From positions 1 through 61,527 of the forward strand of contig JBDRLC010000009.1 in assembly GCA_043813305.1 (NCBI GenBank): DNA of 61,527 nt. Reading direction: 5' to 3'. The position numbers were made by a program, and so were the translations under genes. Shown here piece after piece: positions 1-7,937 of this stretch (position 1 is the stretch's first letter; every line of letters begins with the position of its first letter). The notes below the pieces were generated by a model. That model was not told the DNA's origin. It saw nothing but the letters and a program-made list of their open reading frames with translations, and made no database searches. This DNA comes from JAHIZC01 sp043813305 (GTDB lineage: Bacteria > Omnitrophota > Gorgyraeia > Gygaellales > Profunditerraquicolaceae).

Positions 1-1
1 G

Positions 2-643
2 TTAGATATTTCCAATCTTTCCTTATCAAAGGACTTTGCATTTTCTACTAGTATTGATACGCAGATTTTGCCGGAGATTTATGCAGATTTAGGGCTGGCT
101 TTGAATTATGGCAAGGGTGTGAATCTGGTTCCCTATGAATTCCGGGCTGAAAAGATAGAGAAGCTTGAGAGGATTTCTCTTCGCTGGATAGCTTTTATCG
201 TATTTTTACTGCTCTTCGTATCATACTTTTTTGCTAAGGTAGGGATTGCCGCCTATAAGAAGAAGCTGGATAATACGGTGATTCATCTGACTGCACTAAG
301 CTCAGTAAAAGAGATGAAGCTAAAAATCGATGATCTGAACAGTTTTATTGGCGATACCCGAAAAAAGGAAATCCCTACAGTTAAGATTTTAAAGATCGTA
401 AGCAATGTTACGCCTAAGGAGCTCTTTATTCGCGATCTTACGTTAAGGAGCGAAAATAAATCAGGCACGATTAAAGGAGTAGTGAAGAGCATGGGGGAGA
501 ATCCCGATAAGATATTAAGTAAGTTTATCCGTTCGATGGAGGAATCCCGGTATTTCAAAAACGCGAATATTTCATCGGTTCAGAAGAAGAAAGAAGAATC
601 CTTTGACGTCACTGATTTTCAGATTTCTTTTAAGTTGCCCTGA
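2..643 (+). CDS. PilM-PilN fusion protein, C-terminal part (5' end outside window)
   Basis: The frame is open to the left window edge, so the gene starts outside; 213 codons are visible. The first residues (up to DLGLALNYG) look like the C-terminal strand of the actin-like PilM/GspL fold. They run without a stop into a PilN-like start (VNLVPYEFR), a basic juxtamembrane stretch, one transmembrane helix at about residues 61-82 of the visible part, then a coiled-coil and ferredoxin-like periplasmic domain. PilM and PilN are normally separate proteins that form the inner-membrane platform of type IV pili; GspL of type II secretion has the fused layout. The stop overlaps the pilO start (TGATG). 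A TTG at 68 could serve as an internal start, but it would cut into the PilM-like strand. Confidence 0.72.
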   Translation, partial: LDISNLSLSKDFAFSTSIDTQILPEIYADLGLALNYGKGVNLVPYEFRAEKIEKLERISLRWIAFIVFLLLFVSYFFAKVGIAAYKKKLDNTVIHLTALSSVKEMKLKIDDLNSFIGDTRKKEIPTVKILKIVSNVTPKELFIRDLTLRSENKSGTIKGVVKSMGENPDKILSKFIRSMEESRYFKNANISSVQKKKEESFDVTDFQISFKLP

Positions 644-1200
644 TGATAGTTATAACTAAAGAACAGAAGAAAATTCTCTATATCGCCGTGGGGGTATTCG
701 TATTCATGGCCTCCTTCTGGGTGTTTATTTATATCCCGCAGAGCAGAAGGTTGGTATCCTTGAAGGAAGAATTAAAGAATGTGCAGTCACAGATTGAAGA
801 GATAAATGCTTTAGCGCAGGGCAGGGAATTGACCGAGGCAGCCGAGAATTTTAACCGCCAGTTCGCCAAGGTCTCTAGCTTTCTAATCTCGGAAGATGAA
901 GATGTGATATCTTACTTATCAGAGCAGGCCCGGGAGTTAAAGATAGCAGTCAGTAATATCAGCCCCGGAGGAAGGAAGCCGCTAGATAAACAGGTTGTAG
1001 GTTATGATATAGAAGAGCTGCCTATCTCTATGAACTTAATCTGCGAATATAAGCAGTTAGGGGAATATCTAGATATTTTAAGAAAAAGTTATTCAGTATT
1101 AGTAAGCTTAAGAGAGTTGAATATTAAAGGAAAAGGAGAGGGGCGTTATTTCCTTGACGTGGGGCTTAAGCTCTCTGCATATTTGGCTAAGCAAAGATAG
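643..1200 (+). CDS. pilO: PilO/GspM-like pilus assembly platform protein
   Basis: A 185-residue bitopic protein with a short cytoplasmic N-terminus, a transmembrane helix at about 9-31, a coiled coil at about 38-75, then a small periplasmic alpha/beta domain. This matches PilO, which pairs with PilN in the inner-membrane alignment complex of type IV pili. Sequence identity in the family is low, so the call rests on topology, size and order: pilMN upstream with a 1-bp stop/start overlap, a pilP-like gene 2 bp downstream. GspM is the equivalent in type II secretion and cannot be excluded. Confidence 0.68.
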   Translation: MIVITKEQKKILYIAVGVFVFMASFWVFIYIPQSRRLVSLKEELKNVQSQIEEINALAQGRELTEAAENFNRQFAKVSSFLISEDEDVISYLSEQARELKIAVSNISPGGRKPLDKQVVGYDIEELPISMNLICEYKQLGEYLDILRKSYSVLVSLRELNIKGKGEGRYFLDVGLKLSAYLAKQR

Positions 1201-1202
1201 CT

Positions 1203-1634
1203 ATGGAAAAGAAACGCATTGAGATAATTGTTACTTCTGTTTTAGTTTTAGTTTTTATATTGGTTTGGGTAAGGATGATTAAAGTTATGAATAAGAGAAA
1301 AGCCCCTAAGCCAAGGCCTAGCTCTTCATTAATTATCGTGCCGCCTGCTTCTTCCGTGCAACCGGATGCTTCCGGGATTCAAGAAGCTATACCCGAAGAG
1401 GTTTTTGCCTGGGGGAAGTGTCCTTTTTCCGGTAAAGCTTACTCTACCGTAGATAAGGGTTCAGGGATTGCGCTCTCCGGTATTATCTGGGATGAAGAGA
1501 TCCCGATGGCAATAATAAATGACAGAATATTATTGGTAGGCGAGAGTATAGGCCCGCATATCGTAATCAGCATAGAGAAAGAGAAGGTCATCTTAAGAGA
1601 CGGTGCCAAGAACACAGAACTCCGCCTCCCCTAA
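1203..1634 (+). CDS. PilP/GspC-like periplasmic pilus assembly protein
   Basis: A 143-residue protein with a transmembrane helix at about 7-26, a Pro/Ser/Ala-rich linker (about 35-65) and a C-terminal beta domain. That domain (LSGIIWDEEIPMAIIND, then a GESIG turn and EKVIL) resembles the HR domain of GspC and the beta-sandwich of PilP, which contact the outer-membrane secretin. It follows pilO by 2 bp and ends the visible pilus operon; no secretin gene follows, so pilQ must lie elsewhere. Assigned by fold pattern and position. Confidence 0.6.
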   Translation: MEKKRIEIIVTSVLVLVFILVWVRMIKVMNKRKAPKPRPSSSLIIVPPASSVQPDASGIQEAIPEEVFAWGKCPFSGKAYSTVDKGSGIALSGIIWDEEIPMAIINDRILLVGESIGPHIVISIEKEKVILRDGAKNTELRLP

Positions 1635-1644
1635 CCATCAAACT

Positions 1645-1726
1645 AGAAGCGTCTTCTAACCCGAAGCAGAAGCGTCTTCTATGCCAAAGCTAAGGCGTCT
1701 TTAGAGCCAAAGCCAAGGCGTCTTCT
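1645..1726 (+). repeat. Four tandem copies of a short palindrome (AGAAGCGTCTTCT type)
   Basis: Copies lie at about 1645-1657, 1668-1680, 1692-1702 and 1715-1726, spaced 23-24 bases. The first two are the perfect palindrome AGAAG-CGT-CTTCT; the last two are diverged (AAGGCGTCTT). They fill the spacer between pilP and the next gene. The intervals are themselves similar (CCGAAGC, CCAAAGC), so this is a tandem repeat and not a CRISPR array. Confidence 0.75.
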
Positions 1727-1766
1727 AAGGCGTGAGGAAGGGTGCCCCCTCGGTAGCGTAGGAATG

Positions 1767-1796
1767 CCGCATAAACAATAAGTGCGGATTTTTTTT
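1767..1796 (+). terminator. Weak intrinsic terminator after the pilus operon
   Basis: A 5-bp GC-rich stem (CCGCA/TGCGG) with an 11-base loop is followed by eight T residues on the plus strand. It lies immediately before the next start codon, so it could end pilus transcription or act as an attenuator for the glycosyltransferase gene. The stem is short. Confidence 0.35.
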
Positions 1797-1799
1797 AAA

Positions 1800-3656
1800 A
1801 TGAAGAATATAACGATATCTTTAATCTTAATAATAATACTCGGCTTTATAATATACGCCAACTCGATAAATGGCCAATTTATCTGGGATGATAAATACCT
1901 GGTAAGGGACAATGTCTATATAAAGAACTTCACGCACATACCGGATATTTTCACCCAAGGTATAGGCTCAGGTAGTGGTGCAGGAAGACAGTATTCTTTC
2001 TATCGTCCGCTTCAGTTGGCCACCTATCTTATAGATTATTCTATATGGAGACTAGACGTAAGAGGGTATCATTTGACTAATATCCTGCTGCATATTTTGG
2101 TAGCATCAGCGATATTTTGGTTGATCCACCTTCTTTATAATAACTGGTTTATATCTTTTTTTACCAGTATATTATTTTTGACCCACCCTCTACATACCGA
2201 AGTAGTAACATATATCTCCGGCCGGGCAGACTCTTTAGCTGTTCTATTCATGCTGCTTGCGTTTATATTCTATATAAAATCGGAAAATAACAAAGGCTAC
2301 TTAGTGATTGTCTGCTTAAGTTATATATTAGCGCTGCTGGCTAAAGAAATTAGTTTGATCTTTCCGGTAATATTACTTTTATATCACTATATATTTAGAA
2401 AGAAGATTAACCTGTTTGCCCTGGCGGGAATTTTGATTATACCCGTTACTTATATTCTCTTAAGATTCACTCTATTAAAGTCTATAATTTCTGTTATTAT
2501 TTTTCCCTCTACAAGCTTCATAGATAGATTACCGGGATTTTTTGTGGCAATATTTAACTACCTAAAGCTGATATTTCTCCCTTTCAATCTGCACATGCAA
2601 TACGGAAAGGCACTTTTTAGCTTTAGCGATCCAAAGGCATTATTAGGTTGTGGAGTATCAATTTTGTTGATAGTTCTTGCTTATAGAAAAAGAAAGAATG
2701 ATCCTTTACTGAGCTTTTCTATATTTTGGTTTTTTATCACACTTTTACCCATAGCCAATCTTTACCCGGTTAATGCTTATATGGCAGAGCATTGGATGTA
2801 TTTACCGTCAATAGGGATATTCGTTATTTTGGTATATGGCTTAATTCATTTTTATAGGGAAAGACGATTTAAAATGCTGACTATAGTTGCCGTAACAAGT
2901 TTATCAGTGTTCTATTCTTTCCTGACCGTTAGACAGAATATCTATTGGAGGGAAAGTATACCATTTTATCAGAGGACTCTGAAGTATGCTCCGGATAGCT
3001 GGCGTTTGCATAATAACCTGGGCCTTGCATATCAGGAGGCCAATAAAAGTGAAGATGCAATAAGGTCATTCAGGAGAGCTATTGAAATCAAGCCTGACTA
3101 TGCAGAGGGGTATCATAATTTAGGTTATATAAGCATGTCCCTCGGGAGAAAGGAAGAAGCAGTAGATTTATTCAAGAAGGCTTTGGATATCGAGCCGGAT
3201 CTTCCGGATGCCTATAGCAACCTGGGAGCTATCTATTATACCAATAACCAAAAAGCAGAAGCAATATCCGCATACCAAAAAGCCCTGGAGATTAATCCTA
3301 ACTTTGCCAAGGCATATAATAATCTGGGGGTGATTTATCTTTCTTTGAACCGCAAAGAAGAAGCTAAGCGGTTAATTGAGAAAGCTATTGCAATAGATCC
3401 GGATTATTCAGATGCCTATAATAACCTCGGCAATATATATAGCTCAATTCAAAGATTCAGGGAAGCAGTAAGTTTTTACAAACAAGCCCTTAAAATCAAC
3501 CCTCAAAACGCATCTGCTTACTATAATCTAGGGTTGGCATACGAAGCGCTCAACCAAAAAGCAGAAGCAATATCCGCATACCAAAAAGCCCTGGAGATTA
3601 ATCCTCACTACGCCGCAGTAAAGAATAATTTAGGAATACTTTTGGATATTCAATAA
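1800..3656 (+). CDS. TMTC-like membrane glycosyltransferase with C-terminal TPR repeats
   Basis: A protein of 618 residues. The N-terminal two thirds is polytopic (about 10 hydrophobic segments) with signature motifs of the TMTC/O-mannosyltransferase-like GT-C group: FIWDD in the first loop, FYRPLQ, HLTNILLH, then THPLHTEVV and SGRAD. GT-C enzymes use lipid-linked sugars at the outer face of the inner membrane. The C-terminal third (from about residue 400) has six 34-residue TPR units plus the start of a seventh. ATG 1800 is preferred over GTG 1782 because the latter lies inside the terminator-like hairpin. Two TPRs share a 54-bp identical stretch. Acceptor unknown; pilin or another surface protein would fit the neighbourhood. 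Confidence 0.7.
   Translation: MKNITISLILIIILGFIIYANSINGQFIWDDKYLVRDNVYIKNFTHIPDIFTQGIGSGSGAGRQYSFYRPLQLATYLIDYSIWRLDVRGYHLTNILLHILVASAIFWLIHLLYNNWFISFFTSILFLTHPLHTEVVTYISGRADSLAVLFMLLAFIFYIKSENNKGYLVIVCLSYILALLAKEISLIFPVILLLYHYIFRKKINLFALAGILIIPVTYILLRFTLLKSIISVIIFPSTSFIDRLPGFFVAIFNYLKLIFLPFNLHMQYGKALFSFSDPKALLGCGVSILLIVLAYRKRKNDPLLSFSIFWFFITLLPIANLYPVNAYMAEHWMYLPSIGIFVILVYGLIHFYRERRFKMLTIVAVTSLSVFYSFLTVRQNIYWRESIPFYQRTLKYAPDSWRLHNNLGLAYQEANKSEDAIRSFRRAIEIKPDYAEGYHNLGYISMSLGRKEEAVDLFKKALDIEPDLPDAYSNLGAIYYTNNQKAEAISAYQKALEINPNFAKAYNNLGVIYLSLNRKEEAKRLIEKAIAIDPDYSDAYNNLGNIYSSIQRFREAVSFYKQALKINPQNASAYYNLGLAYEALNQKAEAISAYQKALEINPHYAAVKNNLGILLDIQ
3246..3605 (+). repeat. 54-bp exact direct repeat within TPR-coding sequence
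   Basis: Positions 3246-3299 and 3552-3605 are identical over 54 bp, spaced 306 bp (exactly three TPR units). Both encode the NQKAEAISAYQKALEINP part of TPR units 3 and 6, while the units between have diverged. This points to recent gene conversion or unequal duplication of a TPR block. Confidence 0.9.
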
Positions 3657-3695
3657 AAAACCCCACAGCTAAATCAGTTAGTTGCGGGGTTTTTT
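3655..3695. terminator. Bidirectional intrinsic terminator
   Basis: An inverted repeat with an A-tract before and a T-tract after it: six A, CCCC, then TTAGTTGCGGGG and six T, about 16 paired positions around a 5-base loop. It sits between convergent genes (the glycosyltransferase on plus, cspA on minus) and would stop both transcripts. Confidence 0.9.
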
Positions 3696-3710
3696 ATTTT
3701 TTTCTTTTAG

Positions 3711-3914
3711 TTATGCCGCTTTAGTTACGTTAGTTGCCTGGTCTCCCTTTGGGCCCTGGGTGACCTCAAAATCTACCTCATCGCCTTCGTTAAGACTCTT
3801 ATAACCATCTCCTCCGATTGCACTGAAGTGGACAAATACCTCTTTGCCATCATCAGAAGTGATGAAGCCATAACCTTTTTGATTACTGAACCATTTCACT
3901 TTACCTCTTGCCAT
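3711..3914 (-). CDS. cspA: Cold-shock domain protein
   Basis: A 67-residue single-domain cold-shock protein. The RNP1 motif (KGYGFI, residues about 13-18) and RNP2 motif (VFVHFSAI, about 26-33) are intact, as is the GKVKWF start. It binds single-stranded nucleic acid and acts as an RNA chaperone. The start is set by a strong ribosome binding site (AGGAGGTGAG) about 12 bases upstream. Its 5' region is the composite palindromic element at 3937-4171. No canonical cold-box was identified. Confidence 0.95.
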   Translation of the reverse strand: MARGKVKWFSNQKGYGFITSDDGKEVFVHFSAIGGDGYKSLNEGDEVDFEVTQGPKGDQATNVTKAA

Positions 3915-3936
3915 ATCTTACTATCTCACCTCCTCC

Positions 3937-4171
3937 AATGAGTACGTAACTTATGGAACAACGTGAACATAAGTTACTGTGCGAATTGAACCCCCACACC
4001 AATTGTTAAAAACGGCTACTGTTGAATGAACAATTGGTGTGGGGGTAAATTCAGCCATAAACTTACGTCCTTCGACTATGCGCTCAGGACGTAATCCTGA
4101 GTTCATCGAAGGATTACGTTCGCTTACCTGCCTACCGGCAGGCAGGCGCTCCGTAAGTTTAAGCCTCATTT
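3937..4171. repeat. Composite palindromic element, copy A (central inverted repeat empty)
   Basis: End hairpin one runs from AATGAGTAC (3937) to TGCGAATT (3980-3987). The centre is a perfect 18-bp inverted repeat, ACCCCCACACCAATTGTT at 3990-4007 and its complement at 4029-4046, around 21 unrelated bases. End hairpin two runs from AAATTCAGC (4047) to GCCTCATT (4163-4170), with ACTTACG/CGTAAGT arms. Nested in the second hairpin are two further palindromes: TCCTTCGA...TCGAAGGA at 4068-4113 and CCTGCCTACCGGCAGGCAGG at 4127-4146. The element reaches into the last codons of the upstream gene and stops just before the cspA ribosome binding site. Confidence 0.85.
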
Positions 4172-4389
4172 ATCTTCGCTGACTTTATTCTACCAAATTC
4201 TGCACAGATATCAAATACAGCTGTCGGATCATCGGTCTTCATCTTAATTTTAAGGCTCTTGGCTGCCCCCTGCTCATCCTTATAATCAATAACCTCCAGA
4301 TTCTCGCCGAATTCAGAAAGAGAACTTTTTATCGTTTGCAGAGTGCCGCAATAAACGCATAGGATAAATTCCAGATTATATTTTTGCAT
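4159..4389 (-). CDS. Small protein of unknown function (76 residues)
   Basis: I do not recognise this protein. It is 76 residues, soluble, with a pattern of beta and amphipathic alpha segments (LEFILCVYCG, SSLSEFGENLEVID, SLKIKMK, AVFDICAEFG) that would suit a small ferredoxin-like or ACT-like fold; that is a guess. Two cysteines (residues 11 and 14) form a CxxC. It starts 5 bp after the sir2 stop and probably belongs to that operon. Its last four codons (INEA plus stop) lie inside palindromic element A. Confidence 0.55.
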   Translation of the reverse strand: MQKYNLEFILCVYCGTLQTIKSSLSEFGENLEVIDYKDEQGAAKSLKIKMKTDDPTAVFDICAEFGRIKSAKINEA

Positions 4390-4394
4390 AATGA

Positions 4395-5207
4395 TCAGCT
4401 GCTCAGAATCTTTATGATTTCCGGTAAAACTTCGCTCGCCTCATCAGTAATCATATAATCAGAAAGCTCTGATAAGGCGCTCGGCTCACTATTTACCTCG
4501 ATCAACTTGACCCCTCTTTGCTTTGCGAACAGAGGCAGCCCGGCAGCAGGATATACTACCAGAGAACTGCCGACGATCAGAAGCGTCTGGCAGTGCTCCA
4601 GCTCCTGATAAGCCTGCGCTATCTCATCCTCCGGCAGCATCTCGCCGAATAAAACAATATCGATTCTAAAACGGCCGCCGCATTTACATTTAGGAAAATA
4701 ACGGCTGATTACCCTCAGTACTCCGATAGAGGAGTACCTCTCCGAACTAAACGAACTGAGCAGCTCCTTTATCTCCTCTTTTTTAAGGATTATCTTCTTC
4801 TTACAACTCATGCATACTATGCGAAAGGAATTCCCATGCACTTCAATCACCTTTCGGCTTCCTGACTCTTGATGCAAATTATCAATATTCTGCGTAATCA
4901 CACTACTCAATATGCCTTGCTTCTCAAGTTCGGCTAAAGCAAAGTGTGCGGGGTTGGGATAAGCCGGCAGGAGCATGGAATAGAAATCAGTGATAAAATC
5001 CGCTAACTTTTTTGGGTTGCTTCTTAAAAGCGAAATTAGCCCTTCGGCATTAGCGTAAACTTGCGGGTTGTATTTCTCCCATAAACCGCCCTTGCCCCTA
5101 AAAGTTGGTATCCCGCTCTCCGCAGAAATACCTGCCCCGGTAAGACAGACAACCCTCCCCTTTCTAAAGTTATCTCTTATATAAGTAGATAAGTCTTGAG
5201 GAATCAT
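4395..5207 (-). CDS. cobB: NAD-dependent protein deacylase, sirtuin family
   Basis: A 270-residue Sir2 protein. Visible motifs: GAGISAESGIPTFRG (residues 24-38, NAD pocket), TQNIDNLHQ (105-113), catalytic His124 in EVHGN, zinc-ligand cysteines 132/135 and 174/176, and GSSL plus EVNSE near the C-terminus for cofactor binding. It removes acyl groups from lysines using NAD and yields O-acyl-ADP-ribose. The second zinc pair is CxC rather than CxxC, a mild departure. The start overlaps the pgeF stop by 4 bp (ATGA), so the two are translationally coupled. Confidence 0.93.
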   Translation of the reverse strand: MIPQDLSTYIRDNFRKGRVVCLTGAGISAESGIPTFRGKGGLWEKYNPQVYANAEGLISLLRSNPKKLADFITDFYSMLLPAYPNPAHFALAELEKQGILSSVITQNIDNLHQESGSRKVIEVHGNSFRIVCMSCKKKIILKKEEIKELLSSFSSERYSSIGVLRVISRYFPKCKCGGRFRIDIVLFGEMLPEDEIAQAYQELEHCQTLLIVGSSLVVYPAAGLPLFAKQRGVKLIEVNSEPSALSELSDYMITDEASEVLPEIIKILSS

Positions 5208-5935
5208 TTCAGCATAATCACAGATATCATTCGGCCAGAGGAATCTTCTTCCCGTCGGTAAGAGAAGAATTCATTATTACGACAAAAAGTGCAGAATCCG
5301 GAATCCAGCAGATTCTCTTCTTTAACCCCTATACCCAATAGTTGTTTTTTGTTCACCGATGCCAGATCTAAATAGTAACGACCATCTCTACTTATTACAT
5401 CATTCCCGAAGTACTCTTTAAATTCTGCTCCTACTTCATTACAGCAATTTCTTATACAAGGACCGCAATATGCGTATAGATCACCAAGTCGAGTGCCAAA
5501 TCTTTGCTGCATTGACTGTACAGCTTTAGCACTGATCTTCTCTTTTGAACTACGCCAGCCTGCATGAATCACGCCAACTGCGGGAGTTTTAACGTCATAT
5601 AAGAATACAGAGAGGCAATCGGCAGTGAATATCGCTAAAGGCAGGTTTCTTCTGTCGCTGATTAAACCATCTGCACCATCTATAGCATCCTCGAAAGTTA
5701 ACGCTCCCTTGCCCTGATCTCCTTCCTTGGAATATTCTATACGGTCTGAATGTATCTGTTTTGCACAAACCAGATCTTTGTAATCTATGCCGAGTGCTCC
5801 CAGGAAGCGCTTACGGTTATTCAGCGAATCCTTGATATCCCCGTAAGATAATGACATATTACCATCGCCACGCGAGCTAAAAGCACAAATAATATCCAGA
5901 TTGTCTGAAAAGTTCGACTTAGACATTAATCTCAA
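5204..5935 (-). CDS. pgeF: Laccase-domain purine nucleoside phosphorylase / peptidoglycan editing factor (YfiH family)
   Basis: A 243-residue protein of the YfiH/PgeF family. Metal ligands are in place: His62 in KQIHSD, Cys107 in TADCLSV and His124 in HAGWR; the GPCI..CCNEVG segment and a C-terminal FFSYRRE are also typical. Family members have purine nucleoside phosphorylase or adenosine deaminase activity, and in E. coli the protein limits misincorporation of serine into peptidoglycan. The start overlaps the end of yggU by 17 bp; an alternative start at 5926 would also overlap. Confidence 0.88.
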   Translation of the reverse strand: MRLMSKSNFSDNLDIICAFSSRGDGNMSLSYGDIKDSLNNRKRFLGALGIDYKDLVCAKQIHSDRIEYSKEGDQGKGALTFEDAIDGADGLISDRRNLPLAIFTADCLSVFLYDVKTPAVGVIHAGWRSSKEKISAKAVQSMQQRFGTRLGDLYAYCGPCIRNCCNEVGAEFKEYFGNDVISRDGRYYLDLASVNKKQLLGIGVKEENLLDSGFCTFCRNNEFFSYRREEDSSGRMISVIMLK

Positions 5936-6137
5936 TAATTTTGTCTTTCGACTTATGGCCTTTAACGATATTTATTTTGTATTTTGGGGTCTGAAAATAA
6001 TCGGATAATAACTTAAGCAGCTGCTTGTTAGCTAAACCGCTATGCGCGGGTTGTGTAAGATACACCTTAAGGATATCGTTCTCTTTTTTTATCTGATTCC
6101 TGCTTGATTTTGGTAATACACGGATCTTTAAAATCAT
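5919..6137 (-). CDS. DUF167 (YggU/UPF0235) family protein
   Basis: A 72-residue protein matching the small DUF167 family, with the KIRVLPKSSRNQI start, the central VYLTQPAHSGLANKQLLKLLS block and the C-terminal IVKGHKSKDKIIEI. The molecular role of the family is not established. It starts the yggU-pgeF-sir2-orf76 run, whose members overlap or nearly touch. An AAGGA stretch lies very close to the ATG, so the ribosome binding site spacing is unusual. Confidence 0.85.
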   Translation of the reverse strand: MILKIRVLPKSSRNQIKKENDILKVYLTQPAHSGLANKQLLKLLSDYFQTPKYKINIVKGHKSKDKIIEINV

Positions 6138-6208
6138 TTCCTTGCGGCAACGCGGTAGGCATTAATATTCGATCTGCTTGCCCTGTTAGAGGAACTATAA
6201 GTATAAAA

Positions 6209-7144
6209 CTATGATTTCTCTAAGCGGGGTTTAGCCTGGGTGGTTGATGATAATTTATCGGTAAATGTTCCTAATTTAGTCTTTGCTTCGTTGTATTTCT
6301 TGCCGGCATTTGCGAGGTGCCCACCAACTAGATCAAAATCATCCTTAAATTTCTTAAAATCAAGCTGTAGCCTCCCGAGATCCGAGAGGATCTTTTGAAT
6401 GTTACGCTGAATATTCACTCCCTTTAAGCCGTAGAGAATAGCCTGTAAATAAGCGTAGAATGTATTGGGAGAGACAAAAATCACCTTTCTCACCTTAGAG
6501 AAAGCCCCCAGATCTTCGTCTTTGCTGATCTGGTAGTATATCGCCTCCGCAGGTATATACATCAGGGCAAAATCAAAAGTACCCTCATCGGGTAGAATAT
6601 ATTTGGAAGCAATCTCTTCAATCCGATTTTTTACATCTCTTACAAATAAACGGTAAGTCGAGTTTTTTTCATCCTCAGAGATTGCCTCCTGAGACTTCTT
6701 AAAATTCTCTAAGGGGAACTTAGCATCTATGGCAATAAGATTGCCTCCTACTGCGATTGCCGCATCGGCAGTATCTCCGCTCCTGAATCGATATTGTAGT
6801 TTTATATTCTCTTTGGGTAGGATATCCTCCAACAGTTTACCGAGAAGGGTCTCTCCTATTTCACCCCTGAATTTAGGGGCACGCAGGAGATTCTGCAGGC
6901 TTGATATATCTTTACTGATCTCATAGATCTGTTTATGCGTCTCCTCCAGCCGGCCTAAACTTCTTTGTACATCTCCAAAAACCTTGGTCGCTGAATCCAG
7001 CCTATCCCCTACTGTCTTATGTGTATCCTGCAGGGCATTAGTAACAGAATTAAGTTGCTGATTTACGGAGTTGGAGATCCTGGAAACAAAGATAATCACC
7101 ACTACTATGCCTGCCGTAAAGATCCCGATAATTAGATAGATCAT
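6209..7144 (-). CDS. rmuC: RmuC family DNA recombination protein
   Basis: A 311-residue protein with an N-terminal membrane anchor (residues 2-20), a coiled coil at about 25-85, then the RmuC domain with its PD-(D/E)xK-like core: GEIGE near 95-99, the AIAVGG...IDAKFPLENF segment and the later FALMYIPAEAIYYQ. RmuC proteins are predicted nucleases that limit inversion between short inverted repeats in E. coli. That is notable in a genome so rich in inverted repeats, but no direct link is shown here. It is shorter than E. coli RmuC. Confidence 0.9.
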   Translation of the reverse strand: MIYLIIGIFTAGIVVVIIFVSRISNSVNQQLNSVTNALQDTHKTVGDRLDSATKVFGDVQRSLGRLEETHKQIYEISKDISSLQNLLRAPKFRGEIGETLLGKLLEDILPKENIKLQYRFRSGDTADAAIAVGGNLIAIDAKFPLENFKKSQEAISEDEKNSTYRLFVRDVKNRIEEIASKYILPDEGTFDFALMYIPAEAIYYQISKDEDLGAFSKVRKVIFVSPNTFYAYLQAILYGLKGVNIQRNIQKILSDLGRLQLDFKKFKDDFDLVGGHLANAGKKYNEAKTKLGTFTDKLSSTTQAKPRLEKS

Positions 7145-7174
7145 CGTAACAGTATACCACTACTCCTTTGATTC

Positions 7175-7894
7175 TTAAAGCAAATAATCACTTCTTACCC
7201 TTTTTACACTCTTAAATATATTAGTTTTGATCTCCGGACAGATCCTTTTCAGGTCCTTGATTATATTTTCCACTGTCCTGCGTTTCGAGGTAAGGGCATG
7301 CGGACAGTTACAGCTTAATTGAAGAAATTTCTCTTCTTTCGCAAAACGTTTAATCATCGCCTCTTCAACGTAGGCAAACGGCCTGATAATTTTGATCTTG
7401 CCATTAAAAAGTTCCTGTTTTGGAGACATCGCCGCGATTTCACCGTGAAAGAATATGTTCATCAGAATCGTCTGGACAATATCGTCTTTATGGTGTCCCA
7501 AGGCGACCTTCGTGCATTTATTATAATCAGCGATCTGAAATATCTCCCTCCTTCTATTCCAGGAGCACCAGAAACAATTGATATCTTTAGGATCAGTTTT
7601 TTTTAATACATTCACTCTTTTGATCCGGTATTTAACCTTCATCCTCTTAAAGGTCGCCTCCAGCCTTTTGACATAAGAGCGTGGGTATCCGAAATCAATA
7701 TGTACGGCCAAGAGACCATATTTAATCGGGATAAAACTCCTTCTATCATTTAAAATACGGAGCAGGCTAAGGCTATCCTTACCGCCGGATACGGCAACGC
7801 AGACCTTATCGCCATCGCTCAGCATCTTATAATCCATGATCGCACGGCCGGCAAGCTTTGAAATATAAAACTCAGTTCCCTTTAATAGCCCCAT
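7175..7894 (-). CDS. TtcA-like tRNA 2-thiolation protein (PP-loop ATPase)
   Basis: A 239-residue ATP-pyrophosphatase with the PP-loop SGGKDS at residues 36-41. The cysteine pair CFWC (107/110) and a third cysteine in LSCNCPH match the three-cysteine iron-sulphur cluster of TtcA, which makes 2-thiocytidine at tRNA position 32. The HHKDD block is also typical. TtcA/TtuA relatives with other tRNA targets share this layout, so the exact modified base is not certain. It lies between pilD and rmuC on the same strand. Confidence 0.8.
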   Translation of the reverse strand: MGLLKGTEFYISKLAGRAIMDYKMLSDGDKVCVAVSGGKDSLSLLRILNDRRSFIPIKYGLLAVHIDFGYPRSYVKRLEATFKRMKVKYRIKRVNVLKKTDPKDINCFWCSWNRRREIFQIADYNKCTKVALGHHKDDIVQTILMNIFFHGEIAAMSPKQELFNGKIKIIRPFAYVEEAMIKRFAKEEKFLQLSCNCPHALTSKRRTVENIIKDLKRICPEIKTNIFKSVKRVRSDYLL

Positions 7895-7937
7895 TTATAA
7901 GCGGATTGTAAATATATAGCTTGGTGGGAAGCTGCGT

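Noticed and set aside
1645..1726. Possible CRISPR array
   Set aside because: Repeats are 13 bases at 23-24 base spacing, the intervals are similar to each other, and no cas genes are present.
1679..1912. 77-codon minus-strand frame
   Set aside because: It crosses the tandem repeats and the start of the glycosyltransferase gene on the other strand; no family match.
3951..4169. 72-codon minus-strand frame (LPAGRQ peptide)
   Set aside because: It lies wholly within palindromic element A and overlaps the end of a better gene; the peptide is translated repeat.
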